Assembly: GCA_964469165.1 (NCBI GenBank)
Contig: CAYXXZ010000096.1
Coordinates: 1 to 10,403, forward strand
Origin: CAYXXZ01 sp964469165
GTDB lineage: Bacteria > Pseudomonadota > Gammaproteobacteria > Pseudomonadales > Porticoccaceae
DNA: 10,403 nt
Direction of reading: 5' to 3'
The translations under genes were made by a program, and so were the position numbers. Each line of letters starts with the position of its first letter. Position 1 is the stretch's first letter. Positions 1-5,225 of the stretch are shown here, piece by piece. The notes below the pieces were generated by a model, which was not told the DNA's origin, ran no database searches, and saw only the letters and a program-made list of their open reading frames with translations.

Positions 1-153
1 TTTTCAGGCGCAACCCGAAGGGCTGGGGCCATTTTCCCGCCCAGCTTCGTTGTCACTCGTTCATATAGGCCCACTATATTTCTCTCCTTCCGCCTCGCTG
101 GTCGGAAAAATGGCCTCCAGCGACGACTATTCAAGTAGTGTTAACAGGCCCTA
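1..153 (-). repeat. Left copy of a dispersed repeat, inverted relative to the copy at the right end
   Basis: Read on the minus strand, this begins TAGGGCCTGTTAACAC (outer end at 153) and matches the right copy. Bases 56-153 pair with 10251-10348 with one mismatch (at 105), and 37-55 pair with 10385-10403 without mismatch. The right copy has 36 additional bases between these blocks. Bases 1-36 have no partner because the window ends on the right. A hairpin GCTGGG/CCCAGC (22-27 with 40-45) lies near the left edge. No open frame of transposase size is present, so this is an IS end, a MITE-like element or another interspersed repeat. The family is not recognised. Confidence 0.85.
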
Positions 154-269
154 GTTTATCTAGTGGCGGACATACTCCATTAAAGGCATGAAAAGATCAA
201 GAACGGCTCATCGGCCGCGGCGGAAACCAGAAAAAACCTGGAGCGGGAAAGTTTTTTTGCAATTGCAGT

Positions 270-297
270 GAACTTTGTCGCAATGAACCACTCTTAA
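270..297 (+). promoter_or_regulatory. Sigma-E/AlgU-like promoter of a candidate sRNA
   Basis: GAACTT at 270-275 is followed after 16 bp by TCTTAA at 292-297. The extracytoplasmic-stress sigma factor RpoE/AlgU recognises GAACTT, about 16 bp, then TCTGA or TCTAA, so the -35 is exact and the -10 is one base off. A perfect palindrome TGCAATTGCA (258-267) lies just upstream. The expected start is near 303. Motif matching by eye is the only support, but a terminator sits about 100 bp downstream on the same strand, which raises its credibility. Confidence 0.4.
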
Positions 298-302
298 GAG
301 AC

Positions 303-399
303 AGTTCCCTCTCTTCGTTGTGAGCAAGCCGGTTAGTCGCTCCCCTCGGCATAACCGGAATTCGTAAAGCCCCTGTCTACATGGCCGGGGCTTTTTTTT
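303..399 (+). ncRNA. Candidate trans-acting small RNA, about 97 nt
   Basis: No convincing reading frame occupies this stretch, but it has the architecture of an Hfq-type sRNA. An unpaired pyrimidine-rich 5' segment (305-316, TTCCCTCTCTTC) comes first. It is followed by a perfect 7-bp stem CCGGTTA/TAACCGG (329-335 with 352-358) whose 16-nt loop contains CTCCCCTC, then a rho-independent terminator with a run of eight T (366-399). The CU-rich 5' end and the C-rich loop are both complementary to purine-rich Shine-Dalgarno sequences, as in many repressing sRNAs. The upstream sequence resembles a sigma-E promoter, the class that drives MicA and RybB in enterobacteria. No known RNA family is recognised. 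It could instead be the 3' UTR of a gene displaced by the left repeat. The start near 303 is inferred from the promoter. Confidence 0.42.
366..399 (+). terminator. Rho-independent terminator
   Basis: An 8-bp perfect stem AAAGCCCC (366-373) / GGGGCTTT (387-394) encloses a 13-nt loop and runs directly into T's to position 399. It faces the + strand and ends the candidate sRNA. It converges on the minus-strand terminator at 420-443. Confidence 0.8.
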
Positions 400-419
400 A
401 TGCGTGCGAAATGGCAGGC

Positions 420-443
420 AAAAAAAAGGAGCCTTGCGGCTCC
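420..443 (-). terminator. Rho-independent terminator of the small membrane peptide gene
   Basis: Read on the minus strand, the stem GGAGCC (443-438) / GGCTCC (433-428) closes a GCAA tetraloop and is followed by eight T (427-420). It lies 37 nt after the stop of the 34-residue reading frame. This placement supports that frame being a real monocistronic gene. Confidence 0.8.
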
Positions 444-480
444 AAAAATTTTCCAGGGGGATAGGAAGTTGTACGATCAA

Positions 481-585
481 TCAGCCGCGCTTGGCCACCG
501 ATTTCGAAACTGGTTTCACCTCGTTCCAGGAGATGACGGAAGCAAGGAGCCCTGAGATGACGAGCATTACAGATGTAATCAGCAT
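481..585 (-). CDS. Small single-span membrane peptide, 34 aa
   Basis: A minus-strand frame runs from ATG at 585 to TGA at 481 and encodes 34 residues. A good ribosome site AGGAG (598-594) lies 8 nt before the start. Residues 2-20 (LITSVMLVISGLLASVISW) are almost wholly hydrophobic and end in Trp, as expected of one transmembrane helix. The tail (21-34) carries K24, K28, K32 and R33, so by the positive-inside rule the N-terminus would be outside and the tail in the cytoplasm. A -10-like TATAGT lies upstream at 635-630 and a strong terminator 37 nt downstream, making a transcript of about 200 nt. No family is recognised. Candidates include a regulator of a membrane protein, a stress-induced small protein or a type I toxin-like peptide. 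Nothing in the sequence chooses between these. Confidence 0.6.
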   Translation of the reverse strand: MLITSVMLVISGLLASVISWNEVKPVSKSVAKRG

Positions 586-629
586 GGTGTCCACTCCTGT
601 TTTGGGTTGCTTGCTGCTCTATGGTTCAC

Positions 630-657
630 ACTATAGCCACCACCCACGCATAATGAA
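630..657 (-). promoter_or_regulatory. Putative sigma-70 promoter of the small peptide gene
   Basis: On the minus strand, TATAGT (635-630) matches the -10 consensus at five of six positions. TTCATT lies 16 bp upstream (657-652) as a weak -35. The -35 lies inside the dyad at 651-675, so a protein bound there would block or modulate this promoter. The weak -35 suggests that expression may need an activator. Confidence 0.4.
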
Positions 658-675
658 AATGCATTATTTTCATTA
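651..675. promoter_or_regulatory. A+T-rich 10-bp dyad, operator-like
   Basis: TAATGAAAAT (651-660) and ATTTTCATTA (666-675) form a perfect inverted repeat with a 5-bp spacer, in a short A+T-rich island between GC-rich genes. It overlaps the putative -35 of the minus-strand peptide gene and lies about 110 bp before the YihY-type gene. The left half resembles part of a Fur box (about 10 of the first 12 positions by eye), but the right half does not. The identity of the binding protein is open. Confidence 0.4.
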
Positions 676-680
676 AATAG

Positions 681-695
681 ATAACTCAAAGTTAT
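681..695. promoter_or_regulatory. Second A+T-rich dyad, operator-like
   Basis: ATAACT (681-686) and AGTTAT (690-695) form a perfect inverted repeat around CAA. It lies 5 bp after the first dyad and just before TATAGG (697-702), a possible -10 reading toward the YihY-type gene. A 6-bp arm is short, so chance remains possible in A+T-rich DNA. Confidence 0.25.
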
Positions 696-759
696 TTATA
701 GGCACGCCGGACGCATGAGCCTTGCCGACGTGTCGTCTCACCCCTACCCTAGAGGCACC

Positions 760-798
760 ATGGAGAACAAAAAGGCCAACCGATGCAGAGCCCCGTGA
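760..798 (+). other. Possible 12-codon leader frame overlapping the start of the YihY-type gene
   Basis: ATG at 760 follows GAGG (752-755) at 4 nt and reads MENKKANRCRAP before TGA at 796-798. It is out of frame with the main gene and overlaps its first five codons. It could couple translation of the two frames or compete with the main start, or it may be a chance frame. Confidence 0.15.
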
Positions 799-2153
799 AC
801 TATTACAGCAAGGCGAGACAATTTCTCACCGAGGACCTGTGGCGCGTCGACAAGGAGCCCCAGGCACCGCTGAAACGCATGCTGTGGCGCTCCATGAAAC
901 TGCTCTTCGTGCTGGTACGGGAGTTTTCCAACGGCCAGCTCAACCTGCGCGCCATGAGCCTGGTATACACCACGCTGCTGTCCATGGTGCCATTGATCGC
1001 CGTCAGCTTTTCCGTTCTCAAGGCTTTCGACGTGCACAACCAGATCGAGCCCCTGCTCTACAATCTGGTCGAGCCCCTCGGCGACAAGGGTGGAGAGATC
1101 GTCACCACCATCCTGACCTTCGTGGAAAACATGAAGGTCGGCGTCCTGGGCTCGGTGGGCCTCGCGTTTTTGCTCTACACCGTGATCTCGCTGATCCAGA
1201 AAATCGAAAACGCCTTCAACTACGTGTGGCAGGCCAAGTCCGAGCGCAGCCTGTCGCGGCGCTTCAGCGACTATCTAAGCGTGATCATGGTGGGACCCGT
1301 GCTGGTGTTCTCGGCCATGGGTGTCACCGCGTCGCTGATGAACAGCGACCTGGTACAGCACGTGCGCGACATCGAGCCCTTTGGCACCCTGCTGATACTG
1401 GTCACCAGCCTGGTGCCTTTCATCCTGGTGGTGCTGGCATTCAGCTTCGTCTATATGTTCGTGCCCAACACCCAGGTCAAATTCACCTCCGCCGTGGTGG
1501 GCGCCGTGGTAGGCGGCGGCCTGTGGCAATTCACGGGCATGGCCTTCGCCCAGTTCGCCGCGTCGTCCACCAAGTACGCAGCCATCTATTCGAGCTTCGC
1601 GATCCTGGTGCTGTTCATGATATGGATCTACCTGAGCTGGCTGATCCTCCTGATCGGCGCACAGGTGGCCTATTACCACCAGAACCCGCACCAGGTGCGG
1701 CTCAGCAACCAGCGCCTGCCGCTCAATGGCCGTTTTCGCGAGCAAATGGCGCTGCTGGTGCTCTATTGGATCACCCGTCACTTCGTGCACGACCGCAAAC
1801 CCTTGGCCCTCGAAGAGCTGTCGAACCTCACGCGCCTGTCGGGGGAGCGCGTCGGCGAGATTCTGCAACAGCTGCAGGACCGGAATCTCATCGCGGAAAG
1901 CAGCAGCGAGCCGCCGGAATTCCTGCTCCTCCACGATCCCGCCAGCTTGTCGGTGGCTGAACTTCTCGTGCTGCTGCGCGAGTCGGGCGAGGAGCAAGCG
2001 CTGATCGAAAGCCAAACCCACTCCGTAACCGCGGTGGACCGACTTCTGTCGACGGTGGAACTGAGCATCGAAGAACGCCTCGCCGGCCTCAGCCTGCGCG
2101 ATCTGGTGCTCGAGGACGAACAACCCGACGAAGCATCCACGAATTACACATGA
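783..2153 (+). CDS. yihY: YihY/BrkB-family inner-membrane protein with C-terminal winged-helix-like extension
   Basis: The 456-residue product belongs to the YihY/BrkB (UPF0761) family of polytopic inner-membrane proteins. The family name comes from a Bordetella serum-resistance locus, and its molecular function is not settled. Residues 53-72 hold the family pattern NLRAMSLVYTTLLSMVPL, matching AGNLAYVSLLSLVPL in E. coli YihY. Helices are predicted near 57-80, 117-140, 163-186, 200-228, 233-255 and 266-297, ending with IGAQVAYY. E. coli YihY has 290 residues and stops near this point. Here about 155 soluble residues follow. Residues 316-395 look like a winged helix (LALEELSNLTRLSGERVGEILQ, then RNLIAES), and an acidic tail closes the protein. 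ATG 783 has AAAGG 7 nt upstream. The gene is probably monocistronic. The helix-turn-helix assignment is by pattern only. Confidence 0.88.
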   Translation: MQSPVNYYSKARQFLTEDLWRVDKEPQAPLKRMLWRSMKLLFVLVREFSNGQLNLRAMSLVYTTLLSMVPLIAVSFSVLKAFDVHNQIEPLLYNLVEPLGDKGGEIVTTILTFVENMKVGVLGSVGLAFLLYTVISLIQKIENAFNYVWQAKSERSLSRRFSDYLSVIMVGPVLVFSAMGVTASLMNSDLVQHVRDIEPFGTLLILVTSLVPFILVVLAFSFVYMFVPNTQVKFTSAVVGAVVGGGLWQFTGMAFAQFAASSTKYAAIYSSFAILVLFMIWIYLSWLILLIGAQVAYYHQNPHQVRLSNQRLPLNGRFREQMALLVLYWITRHFVHDRKPLALEELSNLTRLSGERVGEILQQLQDRNLIAESSSEPPEFLLLHDPASLSVAELLVLLRESGEEQALIESQTHSVTAVDRLLSTVELSIEERLAGLSLRDLVLEDEQPDEASTNYT

Positions 2154-2344
2154 GCCGGAAATTTCGGCTACGGCTTACAGCTCGCTCCCTCCGCCGTGCA
2201 AACCCAGCGCATCGCCTTGCTCGACGCACGCTGTGCTGGCAGTGCGCGCCATTCTGTGTGAACATGTGTTTGACAGATGCAGTTCCGGATCAGTGCCGTC
2301 CGGGCGAATAATCAATAATCCGAACCAAGAGCCCGAGACATATC

Positions 2345-3658
2345 ATGAGCAATGAGATTCTGGATGCGCGCAAAATCACCCCAGCGCAAGCTGGCATCCT
2401 CGCACTCTGCTTTTTCAGCATGATGCTCGATGGCTTCGATGTCCTGATCATCGCCTTCACCGCTCCTGACATCGCCCAGGAAATGGCAATTTCCTCGCAG
2501 CAGCTTGGTCTGGTATTCAGTGCGGCATTGCTGGGCATGGCGCTGGGCGCCATGTTGCTGTCCTCGATTGCCGACCTCTATGGAAGGCGCCTGGTGATCA
2601 GCGCCATGCTGATTCTCAGCGGGCTTGCAACCTGTGCCGTCTTCCACGTCGAGAGTGCGCTACAGCTGATCGCCCTGCGCTTTATCGCGGGCCTCGGGCT
2701 CGGCACGATGGTGGCCGTACTGCCCGGCCTCGGTGGTGAATTCAGCCCGGCCGCCAACCGCAGCCTGATCACCTCCATCCTGGTCGCCGGCATGTCGATA
2801 GGAACCGTGGTGGGAGGCATTATTTCCGCCTGGGCCATTCCCCTGATCGGCTGGCGCGCCCTGTATCTCTACGCGGGCGCGGTCATCATCTTTACGGGCG
2901 TGTTGTTTTTTATCGTAGTGCCGGAATCCATCCAGTTCCTGCTTTCGCGCAAAAAAGACAACGCCCTCGCAGCGATCAACCGGACTCTGCGCTACATCGG
3001 TCATCCCAGCCTCGAACGACTGCCCAATGACAGCGCGGCGACAACGCTGGAGTCCGCCTCGGTCAAGGCTCTCCTGACACCCACACGGCGAACTGTCACG
3101 CTCCTTGCCTGGGGAATGTTTTTCATGGCCTTCGCCGCCCAATATTTCGTCAACATCTGGCTGCCCAAATTGCTGGTGGAGTCAGGGGTTGCGTCGTCAC
3201 TGGCTATCCAGTCCGTGGTGATCCTCAACACTGGCGCCATCATCGGCACGGTCGGAATCGGATTGTTGTCCCGCTGGTGGTCACTGCAACGCCTGCTGGT
3301 GCTGGCTTTCTCCACGGCGACCCTGTTGTTACTGGTGCTCGCCGGGATCATGCTCCACGCCGCGGACAGCGCCATCGGACTTATCTGGCTGATCGCCTTC
3401 GTCATCGGTTTCACTCTCCACGGCGGCTTCGGCAATCTTTACACGGTAGCCTTGATCCTCTACCCGGCCCACATTCGCATCACAGGCCTGGGTTGGTGCG
3501 TAGGCCTCGGCCGCGGTGGCGCCATAATAAGCCCCGCACTTGCAGGCCTGCTGCTCGGCGCGGGTTTGGCTGCATCCCAGGTAGTGGTCGTCTTCGCCAT
3601 TGTCACACTGCTGGCGATGCTCCTGACGCGGAAGGTGCCCGTGAAAGAAATGCCCTGA
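2345..3658 (+). CDS. MFS transporter, aromatic acid:H+ symporter (AAHS) type, first of a tandem pair
   Basis: The 437-residue product has twelve predicted transmembrane helices in two six-helix halves, with a charged cytoplasmic loop at about 192-245. Helix 1 holds DGFD at 29-32, the DGxD motif of AAHS transporters such as PcaK and BenK, whose aspartates matter for proton-coupled uptake. The MFS loop-2/3 signature appears as SSIADLYGRR (73-82). RFIAGLGLG (112-120) is the helix-4 motif, and TGLGWCVGLGRGGAIISP is the helix-11 region typical of the family. The likely role is proton-driven import of an aromatic or other organic acid. No catabolic enzyme or regulator is nearby, so the substrate cannot be named. 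ATG 2345 has only a weak GAG 7 nt upstream. A second homologous gene follows after 40 bp, probably in the same transcript. Confidence 0.88.
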   Translation: MSNEILDARKITPAQAGILALCFFSMMLDGFDVLIIAFTAPDIAQEMAISSQQLGLVFSAALLGMALGAMLLSSIADLYGRRLVISAMLILSGLATCAVFHVESALQLIALRFIAGLGLGTMVAVLPGLGGEFSPAANRSLITSILVAGMSIGTVVGGIISAWAIPLIGWRALYLYAGAVIIFTGVLFFIVVPESIQFLLSRKKDNALAAINRTLRYIGHPSLERLPNDSAATTLESASVKALLTPTRRTVTLLAWGMFFMAFAAQYFVNIWLPKLLVESGVASSLAIQSVVILNTGAIIGTVGIGLLSRWWSLQRLLVLAFSTATLLLLVLAGIMLHAADSAIGLIWLIAFVIGFTLHGGFGNLYTVALILYPAHIRITGLGWCVGLGRGGAIISPALAGLLLGAGLAASQVVVVFAIVTLLAMLLTRKVPVKEMP

Positions 3659-3698
3659 CGGGCTCAGCCCATACCGTTAGCAACAAGGCGTCAAAAAT

Positions 3699-5015
3699 AT
3701 GCAAACAGAAATTCTCGATACGAAGAAAATCACCCTCCCCCAATTCTGGATTCTGGCCCTGTGCTATGTCGCGATGATGCTCAATGGCTTTGCCAACGTT
3801 ATCATCTCCTACACGGCACCGGCCATTTCCCAATCCTGGGGTGTGAGCGCCGAGGAGCTCGGCCTGGTATTCAGCGCCGGCCTTTGCGGTATGACGGTGG
3901 GTGCCATGTTTCTGTCCTCCGCCGCCGACGTTTATGGCCGGCGCCTGCTGGTAAGCGCGGCCATCGCCCTCACCGGCGTCGCCACGCTGGTGGTGTGCGT
4001 CATCGATTCCGTGCCCCTGCTGATCGCGTCGCGCTTTGTCGCCGGTATCGGGCTGGGCGCCATCCTCGCCGTGCTGCTCGGCTTTGGCGGCGAATACTGT
4101 CCGAAGGATCACCGCGAGTTCATTCTCGCGGCCCTGGTGTCCGCAACCTCGGTGGGCGCGGTGCTCGGCGGCCTGGCGACCCCCTGGTCCATCGACAACC
4201 ATGGCTGGCAATCGGTCTACCTGGGGACGGGCCTGTTGACCCTGGCTGTCGCTGCGCTGTTCTACGCCCTGATTCCCGAGTCCCTGCAACATCTGGCAAA
4301 TCGCGGCGGCAGCGATGCGCTGGCAAAAATCAACCGCATCCTCGATCTTCTCCGCCAGCCGCGCCTGCAGCAACTGCCCGAGAGCGGCGCGGCAAAACCA
4401 GAGGCCGCCAGCGCCAGCTCACTGCTTGCACCGGCGCGGCGGCGCATGACGCTGCTGGCCTGGGCCACCTTTTTCATCGGCTTCGCCGGCATGTATTTCA
4501 TCGTCAGCTGGCTGCCCAAATTGTTCGTGGACGCCGGCATTCCCGAAGCCCAGAGCATTCAGGCGGTGGTCATTCTCACCTTCGGCTCCATGACAGGCTC
4601 GCTGTTGATCGGCTGGCTGGCCCGCTTCTGGCCGCTGCGCGTGCTGATCGCCATATCCTTTGCCACTGCCGCGGTGCTGATTCTGGTATTGAGCCTGGTG
4701 ATCCGCGGCGACCAGGTCGGCATCTTTGCCGTCTGGGCGCTGTCGTTCCTGCTCGGCGTGTCCTACCTGGGAGCCTTCGCCAACCTGTATGCCGTTGCCC
4801 TGTCCATCTATCCACCCACCATCAGGGTTACCGGCCTCGGTTGGTGTATTGGCCTGGGCCGGGTCGGTGCCATCATCAGCCCCATGGTGGCGGGCGTGGT
4901 GCTTGGCGCCGGAGCCGCACCCGCGAACGTGCTGGCCTGGTCCGCCGTCGCCGTGGCACTGGCCGCCATCGGCATCCGCCTGGTTCGCCCCGCCGAGGAA
5001 ACCAGCGCCCAATAG
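3699..5015 (+). CDS. MFS transporter, AAHS-like paralogue with altered DGxD motif
   Basis: The 438-residue product aligns with the preceding gene end to end without large gaps and is roughly half identical by eye. Both begin with EILD..KIT and share LGLVFSA, YGRR, PES(I/L)Q, WLPKL, TGLGWC and GAIISP. The motif-A region SSAADVYGRR and RFVAGIGLG are intact. In helix 1, however, DGFD is replaced by NGFA at 29-32, so both acidic positions of the AAHS motif are lost. This predicts changed proton coupling, changed substrate or a non-transport role. Since the rest of the protein is intact, decay is unlikely. ATG 3699 is preceded by AAGG (3685-3688) at 10 nt. The 40-bp gap from the first transporter holds no T-tailed terminator, so co-transcription is likely. 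Confidence 0.86.
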   Translation: MQTEILDTKKITLPQFWILALCYVAMMLNGFANVIISYTAPAISQSWGVSAEELGLVFSAGLCGMTVGAMFLSSAADVYGRRLLVSAAIALTGVATLVVCVIDSVPLLIASRFVAGIGLGAILAVLLGFGGEYCPKDHREFILAALVSATSVGAVLGGLATPWSIDNHGWQSVYLGTGLLTLAVAALFYALIPESLQHLANRGGSDALAKINRILDLLRQPRLQQLPESGAAKPEAASASSLLAPARRRMTLLAWATFFIGFAGMYFIVSWLPKLFVDAGIPEAQSIQAVVILTFGSMTGSLLIGWLARFWPLRVLIAISFATAAVLILVLSLVIRGDQVGIFAVWALSFLLGVSYLGAFANLYAVALSIYPPTIRVTGLGWCIGLGRVGAIISPMVAGVVLGAGAAPANVLAWSAVAVALAAIGIRLVRPAEETSAQ

Positions 5016-5050
5016 GCAGCGCGGCATAGATAGGCTACAGTCGTACGTGG

Positions 5051-5102
5051 CGATCAGCTGATCGTCCGCAGGAGGCCATACGCTTTGCGCGCCTGCGCAG
5101 GC
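5051..5102. repeat. Two perfect palindromes in the intergenic region before the channel gene
   Basis: CGATCAGCTGATCG (5051-5064, 14 bp) and GCCTGCGCAGGC (5091-5102, 12 bp) are both perfect palindromes, lying 16-52 bp before the midpoint of the 210-bp gap between transporter 2 and the channel. Neither is followed by a T-run, so a standard terminator is not indicated. They could be protein-binding sites for the channel-cyclase unit or RNA hairpins after the transporter transcript. Confidence 0.35.
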
Positions 5103-5225
5103 AGAGCCGGGCACGCTTCTGTGAGACGCTCATGTTTCCGACTTACCAGTAACGCTTATGGCCTATCCCGCACTCTCAAGATCACAACACTTCCCGCCAG
5201 CCGTTCCTGAGGGGCTTTCATCATC

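Noticed and set aside
188..271. 27-codon + strand frame beginning MKRSRTAHRPRRKPEK
   Set aside because: The only purine run before the ATG is one base away, there is no promoter or family resemblance, and the frame runs into the promoter-like region of the candidate sRNA.
208..480. 90-codon minus-strand frame
   Set aside because: It reads straight through the peptide-gene terminator and the opposing terminator, has no ribosome site, and has a composition typical of non-coding DNA.
404..676. 90-codon + strand frame
   Set aside because: It is antisense to the better supported 34-residue peptide gene, crosses that gene's terminator, and has no ribosome site or recognisable domain.
2152..2170. 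Hairpin AGCCG/CGGCT just after the YihY-type gene as a terminator
   Set aside because: The stem is short and no T-run follows, so it does not meet the pattern of a rho-independent terminator.
2270..2312. Consensus TTGACA (2270-2275) as the -35 of a transporter promoter
   Set aside because: At 17 bp spacing the -10 position reads GTGCCG. The only A+T-rich stretch (2307 onward) is about 31 bp away, so no complete sigma-70 promoter can be claimed.
3659..3671. GGGCT/AGCCC inverted repeat between the two transporters as a terminator
   Set aside because: The arms are separated by one base, so only a weak stem can form, and there is no T-tract.
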